Origin: Rhodanobacter sp. MP7CTX1
GTDB lineage: Bacteria; Pseudomonadota; Gammaproteobacteria; Xanthomonadales; Rhodanobacteraceae
Direction of reading: 5' to 3'
NCBI RefSeq assembly: GCF_014205795.1
Contig: NZ_JACHCN010000014.1
Location: 62,001-126,000 of the forward strand
DNA length: 64,000 bases
In this document: in pieces, positions 1-8,846 of the stretch
Position numbering within the stretch: the first letter of the stretch is position 1
How the letters are laid out: the number at the start of each line of letters is the position of its first letter
Position numbers and translations under genes: made by a program
The notes under the pieces: model-generated
The model's input: the letters and a program-made list of their open reading frames with translations, nothing else
Told to the model about the DNA's origin: nothing
Databases searched by the model: none

Positions 1-562
1 GTTCGTGCACATCATCATCGGACTGGTGTTGGGCGCGCTTGTCGCGCTCAGCGACAGCACCCGCGCCGCCCATCAGGTGGGGCCGCTGGCCGCGGCACTG
101 AGTTTGCGCTGCAAGCAGCTGGCCGCGGCGTTTCGCAACATCGTGTTTGCGCAGATCAAGATCTCGTTGATCAATACGCTGTTCACCGCAATCTTCCTGC
201 TCGGTGTGCTGCCGCTGATGGGCATCCATGTGCCGTTGTCCAAGACCCTGGTGGTGCTGACCTTCATCGTCGGTCTGCTGCCGGTGGTGGGCAACCTGAT
301 ATCGAATACCGCCGTCACGATTGCCGCGCTATCGGTGTCGCTGGGTGTGGGCGTCGCTGCGCTCGCTTTCCTGATCGTCATCCACAAGCTCGAGTATTTC
401 CTGAATGCGCGCATCGTCGGCATGCAGATCAACGCGCGTGCCTGGGAACTTCTGGTTGCCATGTTGGTGATGGAAGCGGCATTTGGCTTGCCTGGCATGA
501 TCGCGGCGCCCATCTATTACGCGTATCTGAAGAGTGAGCTTGAATTCGAGAAGCTGATTTGA
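1..562 (+). CDS. AI-2E family transporter, C-terminal part (cut by window edge)
   Basis: The reading frame is already open at the left edge, so only the last ~187 residues are visible. They hold several hydrophobic segments separated by short loops. The family-typical C-terminal pattern is present: a helix ending in a KLEYFLNARIVG loop, then a block with GLPGMIAAPIY before a short charged tail. This matches the AI-2E transporter family (PF01594), polytopic inner-membrane proteins of which a few export AI-2 or act as Na+/H+ antiporters. The substrate cannot be read from sequence. The next gene is convergent. I am sure of the family but not of the function, and the real start lies outside the window. 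Confidence 0.75.
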   Translation, partial: FVHIIIGLVLGALVALSDSTRAAHQVGPLAAALSLRCKQLAAAFRNIVFAQIKISLINTLFTAIFLLGVLPLMGIHVPLSKTLVVLTFIVGLLPVVGNLISNTAVTIAALSVSLGVGVAALAFLIVIHKLEYFLNARIVGMQINARAWELLVAMLVMEAAFGLPGMIAAPIYYAYLKSELEFEKLI

Positions 563-587
563 GCGTGGGCCGACAGGCTGTGGATAT

Positions 588-2171
588 TCACGAATCAAGC
601 TGGATACCGGCATCGCGCAGCAGTTCGCGCAGCCCGCTCAGCTGCGGCTCGTAATTCTTCCAGCGCTGCATCGCGCTTCGGTAGATGGGCTCACGTACCT
701 GCACCACGCTGGCGGTGGCAACCGGATTCGGGTTCTCCTCGAAACGCAGGCAGCCGTCATGCCAGGGCAGGCCACAGAATTCCAGCAACTGACGCGAACT
801 GGACTCCTGGCTATTCACCAGGGTTTCGTATGGCATCTCCAGGATCCGCCCCGGAAACACACGCCGCCAATGCCCCATAAGGCGATCAAACAGAACGAAG
901 TATCTACCCGTATCAAGCAGATCGAATGAGTAGCCGAAGCGACGTGATTTAGGCGGGAAAAGCTGGCGGAAATTACTGAGGCAGGTATCCATCGGATCGC
1001 GCCGCAGGCAGATGATTTTTGCATTCGGAAACGCGTTGGCGATGAACCCCGCATACAGAAAGTTGTGCGGCAGCTTGTCGATGAAGCGCGGTTTGTGAGC
1101 GGTCCCGGGTCGGGTGCTGGAAAGATAGATTTCGCCCAATTGCTTCCAGTCAACTTCGCGTGCCCCGGTGATGGTCGCGGCGTCGATCAATGCGGAAGTC
1201 TTGCTGCCCGAAAGATGCTTGAGCGACATTCCGAAGTTCAGCAGCTCTCCCGCGGAATGCACGTCGGGATGGCTGGAGATGATGCGATCCACCAGGGTGG
1301 TGCCGGTGCGTGGCATGCCGATGATGAAGATGGGTTCTTCACTCGGGCAGCCTGCCGCCGGGGCGCGCGGCTGCGGGAATGTTTCCGCAATGGCCGTAAA
1401 CAACGCCTCGTCCTGTCGGATCGAGTAGTCGCGGTTCGCACCTGCCGTTTTTCCACGTACGAGATGCTCAAACGCGTTTGGATAGTCGGCGAGATCTTCG
1501 TATTCCTTGGCTAGTGCCATATGCAGACAAACCAGCGCAGCGGCATCCGCCGCATCCGCACCGATGTGCGACAACTGCGCTTGCAACCGCGCCACGTGAT
1601 TGTTGGCTGGCGTCTGCTTGCGCAACTGCGCCAGGCCGAGATGAGCTCGCCAGTAGTGCGGATCCAACGCCAGGCACGCCTCGATTTCGGCCTCGGAGGT
1701 TGCTAATTCGCCTGCTGACAACAATGCGGTGGCGAGGTTGTAGTGATAAGCCGCATGGTGTGGCGCCAACGTCACTGCCTGGCGGTATGCGGTTACCGCA
1801 GCAACGTAGTCGCCGACTTGTGTATAGATCGCACCCAACGTGTCGAGCATCGCCGGATCGACCGGTGACAAGGTCACGGCACGATCAGCAACGACCTTTG
1901 CATCACGATTTCTGTTGGCGAGCGTGAGCGCTTTCGCAAATTGCACCATGAATTCGACGCGCGCAGGATCCAGTAAGACTGCCTTGCGCAGATATTCCAA
2001 TGCCGCCGGCATCTGCTGCAATTCAAGGGTGGCCATGCCTGCAAGGTAGTGCGCCCCGGCGTGGCCGGGCGCGAGCGGTAACAGACGCTCAGCCAGTTGC
2101 CTTGCCTGCTGCCATGAGCGCTGCCTGAAAGCGCTGGTCAGCTGGACATAAAGTTCAGCTGGGTCGGTCAT
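588..2171 (-). CDS. TPR-repeat sulfotransferase family protein
   Basis: The 527-residue protein has two parts. Residues 1 to about 250 are helical TPR-like repeats with recurrent A, L and Y/P spacing. Residues ~278-527 are a sulfotransferase domain. The domain opens with the PAPS-binding P-loop IIGMPRTGTTLVDRIISSHP (residues 283-302), and the 3'-phosphate-binding LRRDPMDTCLSNF block follows later. Bacterial TPR-sulfotransferases of this architecture are common in Xanthomonadales, and their acceptors are mostly unknown. It converges on the preceding membrane protein gene and lies about 90 bases downstream of rep on the same strand. The start ATG at 2171 has no strong ribosome binding site. Family assignment is firm; the sulfated substrate is unknown. 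Confidence 0.85.
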   Translation of the reverse strand: MTDPAELYVQLTSAFRQRSWQQARQLAERLLPLAPGHAGAHYLAGMATLELQQMPAALEYLRKAVLLDPARVEFMVQFAKALTLANRNRDAKVVADRAVTLSPVDPAMLDTLGAIYTQVGDYVAAVTAYRQAVTLAPHHAAYHYNLATALLSAGELATSEAEIEACLALDPHYWRAHLGLAQLRKQTPANNHVARLQAQLSHIGADAADAAALVCLHMALAKEYEDLADYPNAFEHLVRGKTAGANRDYSIRQDEALFTAIAETFPQPRAPAAGCPSEEPIFIIGMPRTGTTLVDRIISSHPDVHSAGELLNFGMSLKHLSGSKTSALIDAATITGAREVDWKQLGEIYLSSTRPGTAHKPRFIDKLPHNFLYAGFIANAFPNAKIICLRRDPMDTCLSNFRQLFPPKSRRFGYSFDLLDTGRYFVLFDRLMGHWRRVFPGRILEMPYETLVNSQESSSRQLLEFCGLPWHDGCLRFEENPNPVATASVVQVREPIYRSAMQRWKNYEPQLSGLRELLRDAGIQLDS

Positions 2172-2262
2172 GAAGTTTCAGGCCGGTAGGGAAAGACACG
2201 CGGTCAGCCTCTACACCAGGAGACGAAGTCAGCTTCTGCTGTATACCACCGGTTGGGTCGAC

Positions 2263-4245
2263 TCAGCGATTGCCCAGCATGGCCGCAATTTTTGCCATAT
2301 GCGATTCCGCCGTCTCGCGCGTCACTTCCTTGTCAGCTTCCGGGTCCTTGCCCTGCCAGTGCAGATCGGCCTGCGGCAATTCGTGCAGGAAGCGGCTGGG
2401 CTGGTTGCTGTGGACGTCGCCATAGCGCTTGGTTTTGGCAGACCAGGACAGCGTGAGCAATTCCTTGGCGCGGGTGATGCCGACATACATCAGTCGACGT
2501 TCCTCATCGATGCGGCCTTCGTCCAGCGCGCCTTCGTGCGGCAGCGTGCCGTCCTCGCAGCCGACGATGAAGACGAAGCGGAACTCCAGTCCCTTCGCCG
2601 CGTGCAAGGTCATCATGCGCACCGCATTGCCCGGTTCGTCGCGGTCGGCATGACTCAGCAAAGCCAATTGCGAGGCGAGATCGCCGGCGCTGTTGCCGCC
2701 TTTCTGCATCGCGCGGAACCAGTCGGCGAGCTCCTTCAGATTGCCCAGCCGGCGCTCGCGCAAAGCCGCATCGGGAGTGCTGGCTGCGATCTGTGCGGCA
2801 TAGCCGGTGCGTTGCAGGATGGTCTCCACCAATTCGGCCGCGCCCTGATGCAGTGACGCGCTTCGCAGCTCGTCCAGCAGGTTGGCGAACGACGCGAGTG
2901 CCGCCGCCGGGCGCGGTGTCAGCTGGCGCAACACGCTGTCGCTGCGGGTCGCTTCGAGCATCGAGCCCTGCCTGCTCTGCGCGAGCTGGCCGAGCTTCTC
3001 CAGCGTGGTCGAGCCGATCTCGCGCTTGGGCACGTTGACCACGCGCAGAAACGCGGCGTCGTCGCTGGGGTTGGTCAGCAGGCGCAGGTAGCACAGTAGG
3101 TCCTTCACCTCGGCGCGGTCGAGAAAGCTGAGGGCACCGGTGAGGTGATAGGGGATTTTCGCCAGCCGAAGGGCTTTTTCCAGCGGACGTGCCTGGAAGT
3201 TGCCGCGATAGAGGATCGCGATGTCGTGCCAGCGGGCTTTGTGCTTCTCGGCCAGCGTGGTGGCGATCGCGGCGACGCGCTCGGCCTCGTGCTCGGCTTC
3301 CTTGCACTCCAGTACACGGATCGGCGCGCCTTCCGGATGCTCACTCCACAACTTCTTCTCGTGTAGGTGCGGGTTGTTCGCGATCAGCTGGTTCGCCGCG
3401 CGCAGGATGCGCTTGCCGCAGCGATAATTCTGCTCCAGCTTGATCACACGCAGGCTCGGCCAGTCGCGGCCAAGCTGGTCGATGTTCTCCGGATTCGCAC
3501 CGCGCCAGGCGTAGATCGATTGATCGTCATCGCCGACGCAGGTAATCCCGCCACGCTCGCCGGTCAGCACCTTCAACAGCCGGTACTGCGCGTCGTTGGT
3601 GTCCTGGTATTCGTCCACCAGCAGATAGCGCAGCCGCTCGCGCCAGATGGTGCGCGCTTCCTCATCGGACTCCAGGATGCGCAGCGGTAGCCGGATCAGG
3701 TCGTCGAAGTCGACCGCGTTGAAGGCGGCGAGGCGCTGCTGGTACATGTCATAGATCGTTGCCGCTTCCAGCTCACGTGGGCTACGTGCGGCAGCTAGCG
3801 CCTCCTCTGGAGACAGGCCGCCGTTCTTGGCGCGACTTAGCAGGTTGCGCAAGCCGAACAGCACGTCGGGTTTCACGCCCTTCGGTGCCAGTTCCTTGAT
3901 GATGCCGCCGCTGTCGTCCGCATCCAGCACCGAAAAGCCCCGGCGCAGCCCGGCGCGCGCGTGCTCGAGCTGCAGGAATTTCAGGCCCAGCGCATGAAAC
4001 GTACTAACCGTCAGCGCCTGCGCATCCTCCGTGCTGACCAGCTTGCTCACGCGCTCGCGCATTTCGCGCGCGGCCTTGTTGGTAAACGTGATCGCGGCGA
4101 TCTTCGACGGCGGCAGTTTCTTGCGCGCGATCAGGTACGCGATCTTCTGCGTGATCACCGAGGTCTTGCCGGAGCCGGCGCCGGCCAGCACGAGCAGCGG
4201 GCTGTCGCAATGTTCGACGGCGGCCAGTTGTTGCGGATTGAGCAT
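2263..4245 (-). CDS. rep: ATP-dependent DNA helicase Rep (UvrD/Rep superfamily 1)
   Basis: The 660-residue protein is a 3'-5' SF1A helicase that helps replication forks through bound proteins. It starts MLNPQQLAAVEH, the usual first motif (Q motif). It then has Walker A LAGAGSGKT, motif Ia TFTNKAAREM, Walker B LLVDEYQDTN, motif III GDDDQSIYAWRGA, motif IV QNYR, motif V LHAAKGLEF and motif VI YVGITRAKE. Length and order fit E. coli Rep (about 673 residues). The frame stays open to an upstream ATG at 4368, but those 41 extra residues overlap the upstream flank of the divergent flavoprotein gene and match nothing, so I use the ATG at 4245. Confidence 0.93.
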   Translation of the reverse strand: MLNPQQLAAVEHCDSPLLVLAGAGSGKTSVITQKIAYLIARKKLPPSKIAAITFTNKAAREMRERVSKLVSTEDAQALTVSTFHALGLKFLQLEHARAGLRRGFSVLDADDSGGIIKELAPKGVKPDVLFGLRNLLSRAKNGGLSPEEALAAARSPRELEAATIYDMYQQRLAAFNAVDFDDLIRLPLRILESDEEARTIWRERLRYLLVDEYQDTNDAQYRLLKVLTGERGGITCVGDDDQSIYAWRGANPENIDQLGRDWPSLRVIKLEQNYRCGKRILRAANQLIANNPHLHEKKLWSEHPEGAPIRVLECKEAEHEAERVAAIATTLAEKHKARWHDIAILYRGNFQARPLEKALRLAKIPYHLTGALSFLDRAEVKDLLCYLRLLTNPSDDAAFLRVVNVPKREIGSTTLEKLGQLAQSRQGSMLEATRSDSVLRQLTPRPAAALASFANLLDELRSASLHQGAAELVETILQRTGYAAQIAASTPDAALRERRLGNLKELADWFRAMQKGGNSAGDLASQLALLSHADRDEPGNAVRMMTLHAAKGLEFRFVFIVGCEDGTLPHEGALDEGRIDEERRLMYVGITRAKELLTLSWSAKTKRYGDVHSNQPSRFLHELPQADLHWQGKDPEADKEVTRETAESHMAKIAAMLGNR

Positions 4246-4366
4246 GGATCGAGGGCTGCGTGAGGCGGCGAGCGATGTTACCAGAGCGTCACGGCGCGCT
4301 GACTGTCTTGGCCCATAATCATTGCCAATGAGGGCCGCTACCCTGGCGGTGCCGAACGGGATGAGC

Positions 4367-5707
4367 ATGACGGATCAGGCGAACATGGCGGTCGAGTCGT
4401 GTGACGTAGTGGTGATCGGCGGAGGCCCGGCTGGCAGCACGGCGGCGACCTTGCTGGCGCGGCGGGGCTACCGGGTGATCGCGCTGGAGAAGGCCCGACA
4501 CCCGCGATTTCACATCGGCGAATCACTGCTGCCCATGAATCTGCCCGTGTTCGAGCGTCTGGGTGTGCTGGACAAGGTGCGCCAGCTCGGCGTGTTCAAG
4601 CCCGGAGCGGATTTCGAGGCGGAGAACGAGCGCGGTTACAACACGTACGCGTTTGCGCGAGCGCTCGGCAACAGTCCGCCGCATGCGTATCAGGTGTGGC
4701 GGCAGGATTTCGACAAGATGCTGTACGACCATGCACGCGAAAGCGGCGCGGATGCGCGTGAAGGGCACGAGGTGAGGCAGATCGAGCAAGCCGGTCCGCG
4801 CGAATCGTGGCTTGACGTGGTGACCGACGAAGGTGGCGCTTATCGAATACAGGCGCGTTACGTGGTCGATGCCAGTGGTCGTGAAGCGTTTGTATCCAGC
4901 AAAAACAAGCTGCGGCGCAAGAACGACGAGCACCAGAGCGCCGCGATCTTCGGCCACTTCCGCGGCGCAGAACCTCGCGCGGGCGAGGATGCCGGCAACA
5001 TCAGCATTTACAGCTTCGCGCACGGCTGGATGTGGATGATCCCGCTGCCGGACGGCGTCATGAGCGTGGGAGCGGTCTGCCGTCCGGATTACCTCAAACA
5101 GCGCAAGGGCCGTGCGGTGGAGTTTCTGCTGGAGACGCTACAGATGAGTCCCGCACTGTGGCGGCGCGTCCAACATGCCGAGCTGATCGGTAACGAAGTC
5201 CGCGTTACCGGCAACTATTCGTATGATTCGACGCGGATGGGCGGCCCGGGCTGGGTGCTGGTGGGCGACGCGTTCGCGTTTCTCGACCCAGTGTTCTCAT
5301 CTGGCGTCTATCTGGCGATGAGCGGCGCCGAGCAGGCTGTCGCGGTGGTCGATCAATCGTTGCGCGATCCCGACCGCGAACCGGCGCTGCAACGCAAGCT
5401 GGAAAAACGCCAGCGTGCCGGCATGGCGCGCTTCTCGTTCTTCATCTATCGCTTCAACGGGCCGGTGATGCAGGATATGTTCCGTGATCCGCGCAACATC
5501 TTCCAGCTGGAGCAGGGCGTGATCTCGATGCTGGCTGGTGATCTGTTCGACACGCCGAAGGTGCTGCTTCGGCTGCGGCTGTTCAAGCTGATCTACGCGG
5601 TTTTCGCGTTGATCGACTGGCGCCGCTCGCGTGCCGAGCACAGGTATCGGCTCGCCCAGGCCCGCGGCGAGTTCACCGGCGGCACCACTCCGCTGGACAA
5701 GGCCTGA
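4367..5707 (+). CDS. NAD(P)/FAD-dependent oxidoreductase, flavin-dependent halogenase-like
   Basis: A 446-residue flavoprotein monooxygenase fold. The dinucleotide-binding motif GGGPAGST sits at residues ~17-24, just after the start, and a second FAD-binding region GPGWVLVGDAFAFLDP lies near residue 300. Two signatures reported for flavin-dependent halogenases are visible: WxWxIP as WMWMIP (residues 221-226) and FxxPxxSxG (F305, P308, S311, G313). Homologues without proven halogenase activity share parts of these motifs, so the reaction is uncertain; a reductase or hydroxylase is also possible. No partner flavin reductase or carrier protein gene is adjacent. Candidate starts are TTG 4322 and ATGs at 4328, 4361 and 4367; the last is followed by MTDQ and has a GGG-type site upstream. 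Confidence 0.75.
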   Translation: MTDQANMAVESCDVVVIGGGPAGSTAATLLARRGYRVIALEKARHPRFHIGESLLPMNLPVFERLGVLDKVRQLGVFKPGADFEAENERGYNTYAFARALGNSPPHAYQVWRQDFDKMLYDHARESGADAREGHEVRQIEQAGPRESWLDVVTDEGGAYRIQARYVVDASGREAFVSSKNKLRRKNDEHQSAAIFGHFRGAEPRAGEDAGNISIYSFAHGWMWMIPLPDGVMSVGAVCRPDYLKQRKGRAVEFLLETLQMSPALWRRVQHAELIGNEVRVTGNYSYDSTRMGGPGWVLVGDAFAFLDPVFSSGVYLAMSGAEQAVAVVDQSLRDPDREPALQRKLEKRQRAGMARFSFFIYRFNGPVMQDMFRDPRNIFQLEQGVISMLAGDLFDTPKVLLRLRLFKLIYAVFALIDWRRSRAEHRYRLAQARGEFTGGTTPLDKA

Positions 5708-5797
5708 GCACGAGGTAAGGGGCGGGTAGTGAGAGGAGGGCGGTCGATAGCGCATACTTCCGCCCGTCCTTCACTACCGTCTCTACGCCACTCGAAC

Positions 5798-6430
5798 ATG
5801 GCCAAGCTTTATTTCTATTACTCGGCAATGAATGCCGGCAAGACCACCTCGCTGCTGCAGAGCGCCTACAACTATCACGAGCGCGGCATGCGCACGCTGA
5901 TTCTCACCCCGGCGCTGGACAACCGTTATGGCGAGGGAGTGGTTGCTTCGCGCATCGGCCTGAAAGCGAACGCGCTGCGCTTCAGCAGCGCAGAGAATCT
6001 GCTGGCGCGGGTCGAGGCTGACATTGCTGCGCATGGGCCATTGCACTGCGTGTTCGTGGATGAGGCGCAGTTTCTGACCAAGTCACAGGTATGGCAGCTC
6101 AGTGACGTGGTCGATCGGTTGAACGTTCCCGTACTGGCCTATGGCCTGCGCACCGATTTCCGCGGCGAGCTGTTCGAAGGCAGCCGTTACCTGCTGGCCT
6201 GGGCCGACAATCTCGAAGAGATCAAGACGATCTGCCATACCGGCCGCAAGGCCACGATGGTGGTACGCGTGGACGAACAGGGCCGCGCTGTCACCGATGG
6301 TCCGCAGGTTGAGATTGGCGGCAACGAGCGCTATGTCTCGGTGAGCCGCTCCGAGTTCAAGAAGATCAGCGAAGGCAGCGGGCGCATCGAGCTGCAGCAG
6401 TCGGTGCTGCCGCTGGGTGAACGGGAGTAG
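5798..6430 (+). CDS. tdk: Thymidine kinase (type II)
   Basis: A 210-residue protein that phosphorylates thymidine to dTMP in the salvage pathway. It starts [20 protein letters not shown] with the P-loop close to the N-terminus. The VDEAQF segment carries the Walker B and catalytic acid, and [14 protein letters not shown] is the conserved region before the lasso loop. The C-terminal [12 protein letters not shown] block is typical of this enzyme. The structural zinc site of E. coli-type enzymes (a CxxC pair before GRKA and a Cys/His pair after YVSV) is replaced by ICHTGRKA and SRSEF, so the zinc ribbon appears lost. The frame extends upstream to 5729, but MAKLY is the family start. Confidence 0.93.
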   Translation: MAKLYFYYSAMNAGKTTSLLQSAYNYHERGMRTLILTPALDNRYGEGVVASRIGLKANALRFSSAENLLARVEADIAAHGPLHCVFVDEAQFLTKSQVWQLSDVVDRLNVPVLAYGLRTDFRGELFEGSRYLLAWADNLEEIKTICHTGRKATMVVRVDEQGRAVTDGPQVEIGGNERYVSVSRSEFKKISEGSGRIELQQSVLPLGERE

Positions 6431-6455
6431 TTCACGCGCCGTTGCTTACAACCCG

Positions 6456-6485
6456 CATTGAATCAGGCTCCATTGAATCAGGCTC
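6456..6485. repeat. 15-bp tandem duplication before the 6498 gene
   Basis: The sequence cattgaatcaggctc occurs twice head to tail (6456-6470 and 6471-6485), between tdk and the next gene. It sits just upstream of the AAGGAA-type ribosome binding site of that gene. It looks like a simple slippage duplication; any effect on expression is unknown. Confidence 0.9.
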
Positions 6486-6497
6486 CAAGGAATTAGC

Positions 6498-7268
6498 ATG
6501 ACCGAAGCAAGCCAAACCTCCGCATGGCCGCGGCCCTACTGGCAACCCAGCAGCGAAGAAGTGCTGCTGCAGTTCTATGTCTTCGGCAAGTTCGAGCAGG
6601 AGCTGGTGATACCGGCGATGCGTTACGAAAGCCCAGGTCTGCCTGCGGGTGTCGACATCCAGCGCTTTCAGAACCTCGCGCTGCGCCAGTGGGAGGGCTA
6701 CCCCCTCAAGGGTGCGCTGGGCGAAATCCTGCGGGATGAGTCTCCCGAAACATTCGAGCAGGCGCGCACGGCTCCCGATGTGCTGGTGGTGCGCGGAAAG
6801 ATCAGCGATCGCAACACCCTCGACTACCTGCGCGATACGCTGGGTGTGCTCGCTGCATTGCTCGACATCGGCGGCAGTTCGATCCTCGATCCGCAGATCC
6901 TCAGCCTGTTCAGCGCCGAAGACTGGCGTCGGCGCTATCTGGTGCAGGGCGGCGCACCGCCGCGCAACCATCTGCTGGTGCTGCGCAACGCGGAAGAAAC
7001 TGCCGGTCGCTCATGGATTCATACCCGCGGCATGCGCAAATTCGGTCGTCCGGACATCAGCCTGCGCAATGTGCCCGACCGCGAGATCGACCACGCCGGT
7101 GCGCTATGCGAACACCTGATCGACCTGCAGTCGCTCGGTACGCATTTCGCCGCGGGCCAGCTGCTGGAAGTCGACGGCCTGTCCGAGGATCTCGTCGCGC
7201 AACCCGGCGGCAGCCTCGACGACCCCCAGTTCAACAATACCTACGTGGCATTCCACTGGCCGAAGTAA
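6498..7268 (+). CDS. Conserved hypothetical protein
   Basis: A 256-residue soluble protein that I do not recognise. An AAGGAA-type ribosome binding site lies about 7 bases before the ATG, and codon use matches the neighbours, so it is very likely a real gene. No signal peptide, membrane segment or nucleotide-binding motif is visible. Visible blocks are an N-terminal aromatic stretch (WPRPYWQPSSEEV), a central hydrophobic LGVLAALLDIGGSSILDPQ, and a basic HTRGMRKFGRPD near residue 175. It lies 67 bases after tdk on the same strand. Its C-terminus is followed directly by two palindromic repeat elements. No function is proposed. Confidence 0.7.
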   Translation: MTEASQTSAWPRPYWQPSSEEVLLQFYVFGKFEQELVIPAMRYESPGLPAGVDIQRFQNLALRQWEGYPLKGALGEILRDESPETFEQARTAPDVLVVRGKISDRNTLDYLRDTLGVLAALLDIGGSSILDPQILSLFSAEDWRRRYLVQGGAPPRNHLLVLRNAEETAGRSWIHTRGMRKFGRPDISLRNVPDREIDHAGALCEHLIDLQSLGTHFAAGQLLEVDGLSEDLVAQPGGSLDDPQFNNTYVAFHWPK

Positions 7269-7281
7269 CCGATCTGCTTTC

Positions 7282-7370
7282 GTAGGTTGGGGTGAGCGAA
7301 GCGATGCCCAACGTCGATGACCCCACGCTAGGCCACCGTGTTGGGCATCGCTCCGCTCACCCCAACCTAC
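7282..7370. repeat. Interspersed palindrome, family A copy 1 (GTAGGTTGGGGTGAGC type)
   Basis: Two 31-base arms (7282-7312 and 7340-7370) are inverted with one mismatch and separated by 27 bases. The arm begins gtaggttggggtgagcgaag. Related copies lie at 24281-24382 and 35459-35546, with a decayed one near 23766-23840. All are in gaps at gene ends. It resembles a REP-like or non-autonomous palindromic element. Confidence 0.9.
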
Positions 7371-7399
7371 CTGGTTGGCCGAAGCGCGCGCGAATTTCT

Positions 7400-7471
7400 C
7401 TTGTGGGAGCGACTTCAGTCGCGATAGCTCTGGCCTCTCGGGAACATCGCGACTGAAGTCGCTCCCTCAAG
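7400..7471. repeat. Interspersed palindrome, family B copy 1 (GTGGGAGCGACTTCAGTCGCGAT type)
   Basis: Inverted arms at 7400-7425 and 7446-7471, 26 bases each with one mismatch, around a 20-base loop. Each arm carries gggagcgacttcagtcgcga. The same arm occurs at 22486-22558, 44625-44691 and as a half element at 57899-57922. This is REP-type repeat architecture; it abuts the end of mutM. Confidence 0.9.
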
Positions 7472-7477
7472 AGCCAA

Positions 7478-8305
7478 TCAGCGCTGACAGTGCGGGCACC
7501 AGAATGTCGAGCGTTGCCCCAGCACGACTTGCCGGATCGCCGTACCGCATACGTGGCAGGGTTCGCCAGTGCGGCCGTAGACGTTGAGTTCGCGGAAGAA
7601 ATAGCCGGGCGCGCCATCGGGGTTGATGAAGTCGCGCAGCGTGGTACCGCCGCGTTCGATCGCCCAGGCGAGGATACGTTTGACCTCGTTCGCGAGTCGC
7701 GTGTAGCGGGCGCGCGAAACGCTGCCGGCGGCACGGCGAGGATCAATGCCGGCGGCGAACAGCGCTTCGCTGGCGTAGATGTTGCCCACCCCGACCACCA
7801 CGGCGTTGTCCATCAGAAACAGTTTCACCGCGGCCTTGCGGCCGCGCGAGATATGCCACATGAGATCGCCGTCGAACGCTTCGGTCAGCGGTTCCGGACC
7901 GAGATTGGCCAGCAGCGGATGGATTTCACCGGGCGCCTGCCACAAAAGACAACCAAAGCGGCGCGGATCAGTGAAGCGCAGGATGCGGTCGGCTTGCGTG
8001 GCCGTGCGCTCCAGTGCGATATCGACATGATCGTGCTTCCCGATCGGCGCATCAGGCGGCAGCACACGCAGCACGCCGGACATGCCTAGATGCAGCAGCG
8101 CGCTACCGGCCTCCGTGTGCAGCAGCAGATACTTCGCGCGTCGCTCCACGGCGTCGATCCGCTGCCCCGGCAACAGCTCGCTGATCGCCGCCGGTATCGG
8201 CCAACGCAAGTCGGGACGGCGCAGCGTGACACCGAGCACCCGTCTACCGATCAGGTATGGCGCGATGCCGCGGCGGGTGGTTTCGACTTCGGGCAATTCG
8301 GGCAC
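7478..8305 (-). CDS. mutM: Formamidopyrimidine-DNA glycosylase (Fpg/MutM)
   Basis: A 275-residue base-excision repair enzyme that removes 8-oxoguanine and ring-opened purines and nicks the abasic site. It starts with the invariant MPELPEVET, in which Pro2 and Glu3 are catalytic. The LHLGMSG strand, the catalytic lysine in RAKYLLL and the helix-two-turn-helix [16 protein letters not shown] are present. A four-cysteine zinc finger ([10 protein letters not shown] to FWCPHC) closes the protein. Length is normal. It is followed by a family B palindrome and preceded by the four-gene ABC cassette on the same strand, with a ~46 base gap, so it may share transcripts. Confidence 0.96.
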   Translation of the reverse strand: MPELPEVETTRRGIAPYLIGRRVLGVTLRRPDLRWPIPAAISELLPGQRIDAVERRAKYLLLHTEAGSALLHLGMSGVLRVLPPDAPIGKHDHVDIALERTATQADRILRFTDPRRFGCLLWQAPGEIHPLLANLGPEPLTEAFDGDLMWHISRGRKAAVKLFLMDNAVVVGVGNIYASEALFAAGIDPRRAAGSVSRARYTRLANEVKRILAWAIERGGTTLRDFINPDGAPGYFFRELNVYGRTGEPCHVCGTAIRQVVLGQRSTFWCPHCQR

Positions 8306-8351
8306 GGGTGATCCTCTGGGAGTGCTCTGATTGCGCGGGTGACTTCGCCGA

Positions 8352-8843
8352 TCAGTGCAGCTCAGTGACTTTTGTGGCCGGCGGTCGCGGCATGTAACGC
8401 ACCGACACCAGCGCTACCCGTGGGCCGACACGCACGTAGCGTTGGGGCCCGGTGACCGACGTCTCGCCAAACTCCAGCTTCTGGCCATCCAGCACGAGTA
8501 CGGCCAGCGGCGGGGCCAGGCCGATCTTCGCCGGCTGGAAATCGCTGTCCGGGCGCCAACGGAGCACGCTGGCGCCCGCGATGTCGGTCAGGTCGGCGAG
8601 ACGGGCGTCGTCGACACGCACCGACGTACCGTCGGTTTGCCACCAATGCTCGCCGCGCTTTTCGTAATGTGTGGTCGCTGCTCCGCCGAAGGTCAGGGAT
8701 ATGTGGCTGATACTGGCCGGATCAAGCGTCAGCAGGGTGCCGGGAGCGTCCTGCGCGTCGCGTTGCAGCTGCCAGCCCGCCCATGCCAGCAAAGCCACGA
8801 CGGCGAGCAGCAACACGAGACGCTGGCGAGTGGCGCGTTTCAT
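8352..8843 (-). CDS. DUF4340-like membrane-anchored periplasmic protein of the GldG-type ABC cassette
   Basis: A 163-residue protein with one N-terminal membrane segment (about residues 9-25, [18 protein letters not shown]) followed by a soluble beta-rich domain with HWWQTDG. It lies 3 bases after the GldG-like gene. In many genomes GldG-type auxiliary proteins are followed by a DUF4340 protein, and this one fits that place; it is shorter than most DUF4340 proteins, so it would be a reduced version. Assignment rests mainly on context. It is the last gene of the cassette. Confidence 0.6.
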   Translation of the reverse strand: MKRATRQRLVLLLAVVALLAWAGWQLQRDAQDAPGTLLTLDPASISHISLTFGGAATTHYEKRGEHWWQTDGTSVRVDDARLADLTDIAGASVLRWRPDSDFQPAKIGLAPPLAVLVLDGQKLEFGETSVTGPQRYVRVGPRVALVSVRYMPRPPATKVTELH

Positions 8844-8846
8844 CGT

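Noticed and set aside
4246..4368. Longer rep start at 4368
   Set aside because: The extra 41 residues have no homology and overlap the upstream region of the divergent flavoprotein gene; MLNPQQ is the family start.
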